DNA of 51,825 bases from Streptomyces sp. ISL-36 (GTDB lineage Bacteria > Actinomycetota > Actinomycetes > Streptomycetales > Streptomycetaceae). Made by a program: the position numbers and the translations under genes. Position 1 is the stretch's first letter, and the number at the start of each line of letters is the position of its first letter. The stretch covers positions 1 to 51,825 of the forward strand of contig NZ_JAGGOS010000035.1 in the NCBI RefSeq assembly GCF_018614205.1, given 5' to 3'. Under the pieces are notes generated by a model that saw nothing but the letters and a program-made list of their open reading frames with translations, did no database searches and was not told the origin of the DNA. Positions 39,787-48,540 of the stretch are shown in pieces.

Positions 39787-41256
39787 ATGACACCGACGTC
39801 TGCGAGCCCCCCGCTCGACGCAGCATCCTCCGACGACACCGCGAGATGGACCCCGCGTCTGGTCGCCATACTCATCGCGCTCATCTGGCCGACCCAGCTC
39901 CTGGCCGCCGCCGGCATTCTGGGGGCCAATGCCACCGCCAGCGTGGCGCAGAGCTTCCACACCACCCAGGTGGCCTGGTTCGGTCTGACCGTCGTCCTCG
40001 TCTCGACGTTGCTGACGCCGTTCGTCATGAAAATGGGTGACCGGTACGGCAAGAAGCGGCTCATGCTCGTGATGACCGGCTTGGGGGTCAGCGGAGACAT
40101 CATCGCCGCGCTTGCGGGCAGTTTCTGGCTGCTGCTTGTCGGGCGGGCGATCGCCGGCTGTTACGGCCCGTTCGCCGCCTTGTCCTTCCCCGCCGTGCGG
40201 GACATTTTCCCTGCCCGGCTGGTGAAGCCCGCCAGCGCCGTCCTGGGCAGCAGCGTCGGCCTGGTGGCCCTGGCCGCGCCGTTCCTGGCCGGCCGGCTGG
40301 TCGACGGCTGGGGCTACAAGGGCGTGATGTGGTTCCTCGCCGCGGCCTCCGTCGTCGGCTTCGCGCTGATCGCCCTTCTGGTGCCGCAGACCCCACGGCA
40401 CGACTTCCGGCCCGGCTTCGACTGGCTCGGCGGTCTGGCCCTCGGCGCGGGCCTGACCGCGGTCGTCTACGCGGTCGGGCAGGGACAGAGCTGGGGGTGG
40501 GCCGACGCCAAAACCTTCAGCTGGCTCGCCGTCGGCCTGGTCGCACTGGTCGTCTTCTTCTTCGTGGAGCGCTCCAGCGCCCACCCCATCCTGGACCTGA
40601 AGGTGCTCAGCCGCCGCCCGGTCGCCCTGGTTCTCGTCACCGGAGGGCTCGCCCAGGCCGTCGCCTTCACCATGCCCGCCATGGCGATCCTGCTCGCCCT
40701 CTACCCGCACATCCCCGGGGTCTCCGCCGGTCTCGGATGGACCGCACAGCACAATGCCGCCGTCAGCGTGACCTGGAACGTGGTGATGTTCGGTACCGGA
40801 CTCGTCGCCAGCCGCCTCCTGCGCACCACCGACGCCCGCCTGCTCTGGTGGACGGGGCTGGCCCTGATGGCAGTTGGCTACGGCCTGGTGGGCTTCTTCC
40901 ACGCGAACGAGACCGAACTCATCCTCACCTCGTGCCTGGCCAACCTCGGCTCCGGTCTCGTCGTCGCAGGAGCTCCGGCGCTGGTCGTCGGCGTCGTGTC
41001 CAAGGACGAGCAAGGGCTGGGCAGCGGCATGCTCAACATGCTCATCAACTTCTTCGGCGCCATCGTCACCGCCCTCTCGTTCGCCGCCCTCGCGACACAC
41101 AGCACCGTCGTGGACGGCACCGCCTTCTACCAGGACGGCGGCTACGCCTGGCTCTTCTGGACCGGAGCACTGATCACGGTGCTGACCCTGGCGATCTCGC
41201 TGCTCATCCCCGCACTGCGGGATCCGGCGGAAACCGACGCCGCCCCCGTCGTCTGA
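39787..41256 (+). CDS. MFS transporter, DHA2 (EmrB/QacA-like) type
   Basis: A 489-residue, probably 14-helix major facilitator. Early helices carry WFGLTVVLVSTLLTPFVMKM and the loop motif GDRYGKKRLMLV; LVPQTPRHDF follows helix 6. The family mostly exports drugs by proton antiport, but some members move plant phenolics. It heads the operon with the rhamnosidase and GH3 genes (49-bp gap) and has AAAGGAG before the ATG. It may bring in flavonol glycosides or expel toxic aglycones. Confidence 0.85.
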   Translation: MTPTSASPPLDAASSDDTARWTPRLVAILIALIWPTQLLAAAGILGANATASVAQSFHTTQVAWFGLTVVLVSTLLTPFVMKMGDRYGKKRLMLVMTGLGVSGDIIAALAGSFWLLLVGRAIAGCYGPFAALSFPAVRDIFPARLVKPASAVLGSSVGLVALAAPFLAGRLVDGWGYKGVMWFLAAASVVGFALIALLVPQTPRHDFRPGFDWLGGLALGAGLTAVVYAVGQGQSWGWADAKTFSWLAVGLVALVVFFFVERSSAHPILDLKVLSRRPVALVLVTGGLAQAVAFTMPAMAILLALYPHIPGVSAGLGWTAQHNAAVSVTWNVVMFGTGLVASRLLRTTDARLLWWTGLALMAVGYGLVGFFHANETELILTSCLANLGSGLVVAGAPALVVGVVSKDEQGLGSGMLNMLINFFGAIVTALSFAALATHSTVVDGTAFYQDGGYAWLFWTGALITVLTLAISLLIPALRDPAETDAAPVV

Positions 41257-41305
41257 ACGCCCCGCCCCGGACGGCCATGTCCCGCGGGCACCGAGAAAGG
41301 CAGAC

Positions 41306-43609
41306 ATGTCACACCCCTGGACCGCTCAGGTCATCACCCCCGCCCGGCCGCAAGAGCCGCCGGCCACGGCGGGCCGGCCCGCCCCGCTGCTGCGCGCTGT
41401 GTTCACCGTGAGCAGCCAGGTGAGACGGGCGGAGCTGAGGGTCACCGCCCTGGGGGTGTACGAGATGCATCTCAACGGCGGCGTGGTCGGTGACCACGTC
41501 CTGGCCCCGGGCTGGACCAGTTACCATCACCGCCACCGCTACCAGTCCTTCGACGTGACCACGTTGTTGCGGCCCGGCACCAACGCCTGGGGCGCGTACC
41601 TCGCGGACGGCTGGTACCGGGGCCTGCTCGGATTCAACGGCGGCAACCGCGACATCTACGGACCGGACACCGGACTGCTCGCCGAGCTGAGGATCGAGTA
41701 CGCCGACGGCAGCCTCCAGACGGTGACGACCGGTCCCGGCTGGCGAGCGTCGGCCGGGCCGGTCATCGCCGCCGGCCTGTACGAGGGGGAGGACTTCGAC
41801 GCCCGCCGGGAGCCGCCCGGCTGGAGCGAACCGGACTTCGACGACACGCACTGGCAGCCGGTGCGCGTGGTGGACTTCGACACCTCGGTACTCTTCCCGG
41901 CCGACAGCCCCCCGGTACGGCGCATCGAGTGCCTGCCCCCGGTGGCCGTCACCACCTCGCCCGCCGGGCGCACCCTCCTGGACTTCGGTCAGAACCTGGT
42001 CGGCAGACTCCGCATCCGCGTCCGCGGAGAGGCGGGTCGCACAGTCACACTGCGGCACGCGGAAGTGCTGGAGATCGGCGAGTTGTGCGTGCGCCCGCTG
42101 CGTGGCGCCACGGCCACCGACCGCTACACCCTGCGTGGCGACACCGACGGCGAGCAGTGGGAGCCCCGCTTCACCTTCCACGGCTTCCGCTACGCCGAAA
42201 TCGACAACTGGCCCGGCGAACTCGCCCCCGGTGACGTCACCGCTGTGGTCCTGCACAGCGACCTGCACCGGACCGGCTGGTTCGAGACCTCCGACCCATC
42301 ACTGAACCGGCTGCACGAGAACGTGGTGTGGGGGATGCGGGGCAACTTCCTGGACGTTCCCACAGACTGCCCCCAGCGCGACGAACGCCTCGGCTGGAGC
42401 GGCGACATCCAGGTCTTCGCCCCCACCGCCACATTCCTCTACGACACCAAGGACTTCCTGCGCTCCTGGCTGCGCGACTTTGCCGCCGACCAGAGCGAGG
42501 ACCCCGACGGCATCCCCCCGGTGATCAGCCCCACCATCCCGTTGAACATCCCCGTCCCCATGCCTCCCGGCAACCCTCCGATGGCCGGCTGGTGCGACGC
42601 CGCCGTCATCGTCCCGTGGGTCCTGTACGAGCGATACGGCGACACCGAGGTACTGCGCACCCAATACCCGTCCATGCGTAGCTGGGTGGACGCCGTCGAC
42701 CGGATCGCCGGCCCAGGACATGTGTGGGGCGAGGGCTTCCAGTTCGGCGACTGGCTCGACCCCACCGCGTCCCCAGACGACCCCGGCCAGTCGATGACCT
42801 CCTCTCAGCTCGTCGCGACCGCGTTCTTCGCGCATTCGGCGCGACTGCTCTCCCGCACCGCCGAGGTGCTTGGCGAGAAGGACGACGCCGAGCGCTACCA
42901 CGCTCTCGCCGGTGCCGTGCGGCACGCTTTCCGCGCCCGATTCCACACCGGCGGCGGCCGCCTGGTGGAAGAGACCCAGACCGCCTACGCCCTCGCCCTC
43001 GGCTTCGACCTGCTCCACGACGACGCCGAACGAGCCGAGGCCGGGAACCGGCTGGCCGCCCTGGTGACCGAGCGCGGCCACCGCATCGGGACCGGCTTCC
43101 TCGGCACGCCTCTCGTGTGCGACGCGCTCACCGCGACCGGCCACACCGACACCGCGTACAGGTTGCTGCTGGAGCGCTCCTGCCCATCGTGGCTCTACCA
43201 GGTGGACATGGGCGCCACCACAATCTGGGAGCGCTGGGACAGCCTGCTCCCGGACGGCAGCGTCAACCCCGGAGAGATGACCTCCTTCAACCACTACGCG
43301 CTCGGCGCGATCGCCGACTGGCTGCACCGCACCGTCGCGGGTCTCGCGCCAGCCGCCCCCGGATACCGCCGCCTGCTCGTCCGGCCCCGGCCGGGCGGCG
43401 GTCTCACCTGGGTGAAGGCCGCGCACGAGACACCGTACGGACGGGCCGAGGTGGCGTGGCGCCTGCACGAAGGGGAGCTGACCGTCGACGTCACCGTCCC
43501 CCAGGGCACCGAGGCCACCATCGATCTGCCAGGCGCCGAGCCCACCCGGGCCGGGCCGGGCACCCACACCTTCCACGCCCCCCACCGCACCACCGAGGAG
43601 CAGCAGTGA
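41306..43609 (+). CDS. GH78 alpha-L-rhamnosidase
   Basis: A 767-residue family 78 glycosidase that should remove terminal alpha-L-rhamnose, for example from rutin or hesperidin. Beta domains cover about 30-320 and the (alpha/alpha)6 catalytic barrel about 325-690, starting with the conserved block PTDCPQRDERLGWSGD (352-367), which holds acidic residues of the active site. GATTIWERWDS and the C-terminal beta domain follow. It is shorter than many GH78 enzymes (900-1,100) because the first N-terminal module is absent. No signal peptide is seen, so the glycoside must be imported first. Its stop overlaps the GH3 start (GTGA). Confidence 0.92.
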   Translation: MSHPWTAQVITPARPQEPPATAGRPAPLLRAVFTVSSQVRRAELRVTALGVYEMHLNGGVVGDHVLAPGWTSYHHRHRYQSFDVTTLLRPGTNAWGAYLADGWYRGLLGFNGGNRDIYGPDTGLLAELRIEYADGSLQTVTTGPGWRASAGPVIAAGLYEGEDFDARREPPGWSEPDFDDTHWQPVRVVDFDTSVLFPADSPPVRRIECLPPVAVTTSPAGRTLLDFGQNLVGRLRIRVRGEAGRTVTLRHAEVLEIGELCVRPLRGATATDRYTLRGDTDGEQWEPRFTFHGFRYAEIDNWPGELAPGDVTAVVLHSDLHRTGWFETSDPSLNRLHENVVWGMRGNFLDVPTDCPQRDERLGWSGDIQVFAPTATFLYDTKDFLRSWLRDFAADQSEDPDGIPPVISPTIPLNIPVPMPPGNPPMAGWCDAAVIVPWVLYERYGDTEVLRTQYPSMRSWVDAVDRIAGPGHVWGEGFQFGDWLDPTASPDDPGQSMTSSQLVATAFFAHSARLLSRTAEVLGEKDDAERYHALAGAVRHAFRARFHTGGGRLVEETQTAYALALGFDLLHDDAERAEAGNRLAALVTERGHRIGTGFLGTPLVCDALTATGHTDTAYRLLLERSCPSWLYQVDMGATTIWERWDSLLPDGSVNPGEMTSFNHYALGAIADWLHRTVAGLAPAAPGYRRLLVRPRPGGGLTWVKAAHETPYGRAEVAWRLHEGELTVDVTVPQGTEATIDLPGAEPTRAGPGTHTFHAPHRTTEEQQ

Positions 43610-45378
43610 CCCACCCGTACCAGGACCCCAGCCGCAGCCTCGAGGAGCGGGTGGCGGACCTGCTGCCCCGGATGGCGCTGGAAGAGAAGGCCGGGCTGCT
43701 GTTCCACCACGCGATAGGCATCGGAGCGAACCCCGCACCCATCGGCCTCACCGCCGAGCAGATGATGTCCGACAAGCTGATGTCGCACTTCAACCTGCTG
43801 GGCGCGGGCACCCCCCGCGAAATGGCGGAGCTCCACAACCGGCTGCAGGAGCAGGCCGCCGCCACCAGGCTGGGCATCCCGGTGACGCTGTCCACGGACC
43901 CGCGCCACGCGTTCACCGACAACCCGGGTACCGCGATGATGGCCGGCCCGTTCTCCCAGTGGCCCGAGGCCCTGGGCCTGGCCGCCATCGATGACATCGA
44001 CCTGGTACGCCAGTACGGCGACACCGTGCGCCGTGAGTACCTGGCCGTCGGGCTGCGCGTCGCCCTGCACCCGCAGATCGACCTGGCGACCGAGCCGCGC
44101 TGGGCCCGCATCTCGGGCACTTTCGGCGAGGACGCCGACCTGACCTCCCGCATGGCCGCCGCGTACATCGAGGGCCTACGGGGCCCGGGCGGGCAGCTCG
44201 GCCAGGACAGCGTGGCCGCGATGGTCAAGCACTTCCCCGGCGGCGGCCCGCAGAAGGACGGTGAGGACCCGCACTTCCCCTACGGCAGGGAACAGGTCTA
44301 CCCGGGCGGCTTCTTCGACTACCACCTCAAGCCGTTCAGGGCGGCCATCGCCGCCGGCGCCACGCAGGTGATGCCGTACTACGGCATGCCGGTCGGCACG
44401 ACGTACGAAGAGGTCGGATTCGGCTTCAACCACGGCATCATCACGGGGCTGTTGCGCGAGGAGCTGGACTTTGACGGCATCGTCTGCACCGACTGGGGAC
44501 TGCTCACCGACGGCCCGATCATGGGCGAGATGCACACCGCCCGCGCCTGGGGCGTGGAACACCTCACGCCCGAGGAGCGGGCGCTGAAGGTGCTGCACGC
44601 CGGCGCCGACCAGATCGGCGGCGAAGCCTGCCCCGAGCTGATCACCGGCCTGATCCGCGACGGACGGCTGGCGGAATCCAGGCTCGACGCCTCCGTCACT
44701 CGCCTGCTGGCCGAGAAATTCCGCCTCGGCCTGTTCGACGACCGCCGCTACGTCGACCCGGACGCCGCCGAAGAGATCGTCGGCCGCGCCGACTTCCGTA
44801 CCGCCGGCGAGGCCGCCCAGCGCCGCTCGCTGACCCTGCTGGAGAACCGCGTCGGCGTACTGCCGCTGACCGGCCGCCCCCGGCTGTACGTGGAGGGCGT
44901 CGACCCGGCCGTGGCCGCCGAGTACACGGACATCGTCGCCGACCCGGCCCATGGCGATCTCGCGGTGCTGCGCCTGAACACACCCTACGAGCCTCGCCAG
45001 GGCCTGTTCGAGTCCTTCTTCCACGCAGGCAGGCTCGACTTCGACCGGGACCGCCTCAAGCAGATTCTCGCCCTGCTCGACACGGTGCCCACCGTCGTCA
45101 CCATCCACCTCGAACGGCCCGCCGTCATCCCCGAGATCGCCGACCGCTGCGCCGCCCTCCTCGCCGCGTACGGCGCCGGAGACCGGGCGCTGCTCGACGT
45201 CCTGTTCGGCCGGGCCGCCCCCGAGGGCGCGCTGCCCTTCCAGCTTCCCCGGTCCATGGCCGAGGTCGGGGCCGGCCGCCCCGACGTCCCGCAGGAGAGC
45301 CCCAATCCGCTCTACCCCTTCGGCCACGGGCTTCGATACGCCGCACCACAGGCGACGCAGCCGAACCGCGCACACTGA
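43606..45378 (+). CDS. GH3 beta-glycosidase
   Basis: A 590-residue family 3 glycosidase, cytoplasmic by lack of a signal peptide. The N-terminal barrel contains KHFPGGG (208-214) and the nucleophile Asp296 in GIVCTDWG; the C-terminal alpha/beta sandwich supplies the acid/base but no fibronectin III domain follows, so it is shorter than the usual 700-800 residues. It starts at a GTG overlapping the rhamnosidase stop by 4 bp, so the two are translated together. In a rutin pathway it would remove glucose after rhamnose; a beta-xylosidase role is possible. Confidence 0.9.
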   Translation: MTHPYQDPSRSLEERVADLLPRMALEEKAGLLFHHAIGIGANPAPIGLTAEQMMSDKLMSHFNLLGAGTPREMAELHNRLQEQAAATRLGIPVTLSTDPRHAFTDNPGTAMMAGPFSQWPEALGLAAIDDIDLVRQYGDTVRREYLAVGLRVALHPQIDLATEPRWARISGTFGEDADLTSRMAAAYIEGLRGPGGQLGQDSVAAMVKHFPGGGPQKDGEDPHFPYGREQVYPGGFFDYHLKPFRAAIAAGATQVMPYYGMPVGTTYEEVGFGFNHGIITGLLREELDFDGIVCTDWGLLTDGPIMGEMHTARAWGVEHLTPEERALKVLHAGADQIGGEACPELITGLIRDGRLAESRLDASVTRLLAEKFRLGLFDDRRYVDPDAAEEIVGRADFRTAGEAAQRRSLTLLENRVGVLPLTGRPRLYVEGVDPAVAAEYTDIVADPAHGDLAVLRLNTPYEPRQGLFESFFHAGRLDFDRDRLKQILALLDTVPTVVTIHLERPAVIPEIADRCAALLAAYGAGDRALLDVLFGRAAPEGALPFQLPRSMAEVGAGRPDVPQESPNPLYPFGHGLRYAAPQATQPNRAH

Positions 45379-45467
45379 GCCCCACGTCCGTCGCACCTCC
45401 TTCGCGGCTTCCCCCCAAGCGACCGGCCTCACCCCATTCAAACCACGCGTGAAAACGAGGAGTACCC

Positions 45468-46082
45468 ATGAGCAGCACCTTCCCCAACGGCTTCCTGTGG
45501 GGCGCCGCGACCGCTGCCCACCAGGTCGAGGGCGGCAACGTCAACAACGACTTCTGGGAGATGGAGCACCGCCCCGACACCTTCTTCGCCGAGCCCAGCG
45601 GGGACGCCTGCGACAGCTGGCATCGTTGGGCGGAGGACCTGCTCGACGGCACCCTCGCGGAGTGCGACCGGACCGGCGACGGACGGGCCCACTACTCCCA
45701 CAAGCACCGCCGGCACGGCGTGAACGTGCAGGTCGTGACCGACCCGACGGGCCACATGCTGTGGATCTCGCCCGCGCTGCCCGGCCGTACCCACGACCTC
45801 ACAGCGGCCCGCGCGCACCGGATCATCCGGATCTGCGAACGCCAGGGCGTCCCCGTCCTTGCCGACCGCGCCTACCAGGGAGCCGGACCGTGGGTGACCA
45901 CCGGACGCAAACGGCCTCCAGAAGGTGAACTGTCCTTGACCCAGCGCACGGTCAATCGGGCACTGGCCCAGGCCCGAGCACCCGTCGAACGCGGAATGGC
46001 ACGACTGAAGTCCTGGCGCATCTTCCGCCGGTCCCGCGTAAGCCCGGGGGTCGAGGAACATCGGAACGAAAACCGGCGCTAA
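45468..46082 (+). pseudogene. GH1 beta-glucosidase fragment fused in frame to an IS5-type transposase fragment
   Basis: Codons 1-58 (45468 to about 45641) encode the start of a family 1 beta-glucosidase (NGFLWGAATAAHQVEGGNVN, DACDSWHRWAEDL). The frame then continues without a break into the middle and end of an IS5-family DDE transposase (LLDGTLAECDR, SHKHRRHGVNVQVVTDPTGH, PGRTHDLTAAR, VLADRAYQGAG). After RIFRRSRVS the frame runs into the Tn3 left end and stops within the inverted repeat. The GH1 catalytic glutamates are all missing and the transposase lacks its N-terminus, so neither part can work. An intact start with AACGAGGAG remains, so the fusion may still be translated. Confidence 0.85.
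46041..46045. repeat. Target-site duplication, left copy (AGCCC)
   Basis: AGCCC directly precedes the left inverted repeat and is repeated directly after the right one at 51644-51648. A 5-bp duplication is the hallmark of Tn3-family insertion. Confidence 0.9.
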
Positions 46083-46083
46083 G
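46046..46083 (+). repeat. Tn3-family left terminal inverted repeat (38 bp)
   Basis: It starts GGGGGTCGAGGAACATC, contains GGAACGAAAAC exactly as in the Tn3 repeat, and ends GCTAAG. It pairs with 51606-51643 at all but two positions (6-7 from the outer end). Identity continues 3 bp further inward. Confidence 0.95.
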
Positions 46084-46148
46084 CCCTCGTCGGCCCTGGT
46101 GGGAGACCGGTGGGCCGTCGGTGGCGGGGCTGATCTGAAGTCTTCCCC

Positions 46149-46240
46149 CAGATAACGCCCTATTATCTGCGGTATCACTGAACGCGACCTGCGGGGACGT
46201 TCTCCGCGCACTACGTGAAGCGGCCCTGTTATCTGCGGCA
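46149..46240. promoter_or_regulatory. Putative TnpI resolution site
   Basis: CAGATAA (46149-46155) and TTATCTG (46163-46169) form a perfect inverted pair 7 bp apart, the size expected of a tyrosine-recombinase core. The right arm with its flanks recurs as a direct 18-bp repeat: GCCCTATTATCTGCGGTA at 46157-46174 and GCCCTGTTATCTGCGGCA at 46223-46240. A core plus accessory direct repeats just upstream of the recombinase gene is the layout of the Tn4430 internal recombination site. Confidence 0.65.
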
Positions 46241-46251
46241 AGGGGGAAGCG

Positions 46252-47226
46252 GTGTCGACCGTCGTCCAGCTGCTGGCCGGGAAGGCGGTGACCGTCAGTA
46301 CGGCGGCCGACCTGTTCCTCGACTCGCTCGGCAACCCGAACACCGTCCGGAACTACGGCATCGCCGTCTCGAAGACCGCCGAGCGCCTGGGCGAGGGCCG
46401 GCCGTTCGCCTCGGTGGAGGACGACGAGGTGGGCGAGGTGCTGGAGCTGTTGTGGGGCGGCTCGGCGGTAAACACCTGGAATGCCCGCCGCGGCGCGGTG
46501 CTGTCCTGGACCGGCTGGTGCGCGGAGCGCGGGTACGACGGGCCAAGGGTTCCGGCCTGGGCGAAGCGGCTGCCGCCGCCGGACTCGGACACCCCAGTGC
46601 GCTCGAAGTTGGCGATCGACCGGCTGATCGCCCGCCGGGACGTCCACCTGCGGGAGAAGACGCTGTGGCGAATGCTCTACGAGACGTGCGCACGCTCGGA
46701 GGAGGTCTTGGACGTCAACATCGAGGACCTGGACTTGGCTGGCCGCCGCTGCCCGGTGAAGGCGAAGGGTGCCCAGCCTAAGGCCCGCCGCCGCGGCGGC
46801 GCCCGCGAGGACTACGTGTTGGAGGCGGTGTACTGGGACGCCGGTACCGCCCGACTGCTGCCCCGGCTGCTCAGGGGCCGCACTCGCGGGCCCGTGTTCG
46901 TGACCCACCGCCGTCCCGGCCCCGGCAAGGTGGTCAGCTCGCGCGACGTCTGCCCGGACACCGGGCTTGCCCGCCTTTCCTACGGGCAGGCCCGCGCACT
47001 GCTGGACGAGCACACTGCGGTGCGAGGGCAGGGCACGGGCTGGGACCTGCACGAGTACCGCCATTCCGGTCTGACCCATCTTGGTGAGGCCGGGGCTAGT
47101 CTGCTGATGCTGATGGCGAAGTCGCGGCACAAGAAGACGGAGAACGTCCGTCGCTACTTCAAGCCGTCTCCGGAGGCGATCGCCGAGGTGACCAGCCTGC
47201 TCGCGCCCGGCAACAGCAGGCGCTGA
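46252..47226 (+). CDS. tnpI: Tyrosine recombinase of the transposon (TnpI-like)
   Basis: A 324-residue site-specific recombinase that resolves the transposition cointegrate. The N-terminal SAM-like core-binding domain spans about 14-105; the catalytic domain has R148 (CARSEE), the H-x2-R box H267-R270 ([18 protein letters not shown]), H293 (SRHKK) and the nucleophile Y302 (RRYFKPS). The GTG start has AGGGGGAAG upstream at 46241-46249. It lies 12 bp after the candidate resolution site. All catalytic residues are present, so it is probably active. Confidence 0.9.
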   Translation: MSTVVQLLAGKAVTVSTAADLFLDSLGNPNTVRNYGIAVSKTAERLGEGRPFASVEDDEVGEVLELLWGGSAVNTWNARRGAVLSWTGWCAERGYDGPRVPAWAKRLPPPDSDTPVRSKLAIDRLIARRDVHLREKTLWRMLYETCARSEEVLDVNIEDLDLAGRRCPVKAKGAQPKARRRGGAREDYVLEAVYWDAGTARLLPRLLRGRTRGPVFVTHRRPGPGKVVSSRDVCPDTGLARLSYGQARALLDEHTAVRGQGTGWDLHEYRHSGLTHLGEAGASLLMLMAKSRHKKTENVRRYFKPSPEAIAEVTSLLAPGNSRR

Positions 47227-47273
47227 AGCCGCTCAGCCTGTCCAGGAGTCGTATTCGCTCGGGCGCCTGCGGC

Positions 47274-48467
47274 TCACCGGAGCACGACCGTGACACCGCA
47301 CCGTTCGAGGAGCCGCACGATGTCCTCGAAGTAGGAGAGCCCGTCCTCCAGATCCTCCACAACGTCCGCCAGCGCGCGGCGCGCGATCTCGGAGTCGTGC
47401 CAGGTCAAGGTAAAGGGAGGGGCCACTCCGAATCCACCGCCCAGGCAGTCCTTGAACGCGTTCCACTCCCGGCCGAAGTAGCGGCCGGGCCCGAGCAGGG
47501 CCTCGGCGATCGCGCAGTGCAGTCCGGCAGCGTCAGTGACGAATCGGCCGTCGAGATGGTGCTCACCGCCGGACCGATCCGGCCGGGGCACGGGCCCCCG
47601 CCAGGCACGAGTGGTGAGGTCCAGCCACGCGGCCCTGCCCTGCGAGTCGTACGGCGCCCACAGGTTGGGTTCGGTAGGCGGGCCCTGATACCACTCCGCC
47701 CAGATCGGGCGGGCTGCCGGCGATGGCCGATCGTCACCACCATCGGTAAGGGTGATGTCGACGAGAGTGCCGCCGAGCACGGACGGTCGCGCTCCGGTGA
47801 TGGCCAGGCCCACGGAGCGGGAGGCCATCACGGCACCATGACGATCCAGAACCAGGAGGTATGCCCAGTCCCGCTCCGACCGACGGGGTCGCCGCAGCGC
47901 CGCGAGCAGGGGCTCCGCAGGCTCGCAGCCGATCAGCTCCATCGGAGCGGGGGCCGGGCCCACTCGCGCCTTGAACAGGCCGTCCACGCCGGAGCACCGG
48001 CCTGCACTTGCCGCAGCAGCCGTCGTTCCCGCGAAGAGCTCGAAGCGCGGCGTCGCAGGTAGTTCGAAGAAGCTCTCCTCGTTCCTGACGCCGGCGCCGA
48101 GCACGATGTCGTACCGTTCCAGATCGGCCGAGTGGGGCTGGTGGGCCAGCACGACCGCATCGACGAGAGTCCACCACTGCACGGGCTCCTCGTCGTCCCA
48201 GACCTCGACGCACACGTCGCCCAGACCCCGTAGCGAGACCTCGGGCTCAGCAAGTACCTCGCTCAGGAGACCGTCGGGGCGGCATCCGCGGAGAGTGAGC
48301 ACCTCCCGTGGCGGCGGGACCGGGTCGACGAAAAATCCTTCGACACCCGCGCACCTCCCCCAGAGCTGTTCCACACCGTCTTCGTCTTCCTGAACCAGGA
48401 GGTACTTCACCGGAAAACCCCGGTCCCACGTGGCGTGATCTGCGATGCGCACCCAACCCCCGAACAT
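47274..48467 (-). CDS. Passenger protein: duplicated unknown domain plus barstar-like domain
   Basis: A 397-residue protein. Residues about 37-124 and 156-243 are two copies of one module (GRCAGVEGFF... and GRCSGVDGLF..., each with an ELxGC or LRGC and ending in DIxL). Residues about 300-397 resemble barstar, the inhibitor of barnase-type RNases (HHLDGRFVTDAAGLHCAIAE, then FGREWNAFKDCLGG and TLTWHDSE). No toxin gene is next to it within the transposon. It may be an orphan immunity protein that protects the host against a barnase-like toxin, or a regulator using the barstar fold. It is on the strand of tnpA, 73 bp downstream of it. Confidence 0.7.
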   Translation of the reverse strand: MFGGWVRIADHATWDRGFPVKYLLVQEDEDGVEQLWGRCAGVEGFFVDPVPPPREVLTLRGCRPDGLLSEVLAEPEVSLRGLGDVCVEVWDDEEPVQWWTLVDAVVLAHQPHSADLERYDIVLGAGVRNEESFFELPATPRFELFAGTTAAAASAGRCSGVDGLFKARVGPAPAPMELIGCEPAEPLLAALRRPRRSERDWAYLLVLDRHGAVMASRSVGLAITGARPSVLGGTLVDITLTDGGDDRPSPAARPIWAEWYQGPPTEPNLWAPYDSQGRAAWLDLTTRAWRGPVPRPDRSGGEHHLDGRFVTDAAGLHCAIAEALLGPGRYFGREWNAFKDCLGGGFGVAPPFTLTWHDSEIARRALADVVEDLEDGLSYFEDIVRLLERCGVTVVLR

Positions 48468-48540
48468 GTGAGCAACCTTCGCGCCTACGATACGGACCCG
48501 CCTGGCCCGGAGAGGGCAGAGGATGGTTGCTCGCCCTCGA

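Noticed and set aside
46252..47226. Integrase of the catabolic island
   Set aside because: It lies inside the Tn3 inverted repeats next to its own resolution site, so it belongs to the transposon. No tRNA or attachment site for island integration is seen.
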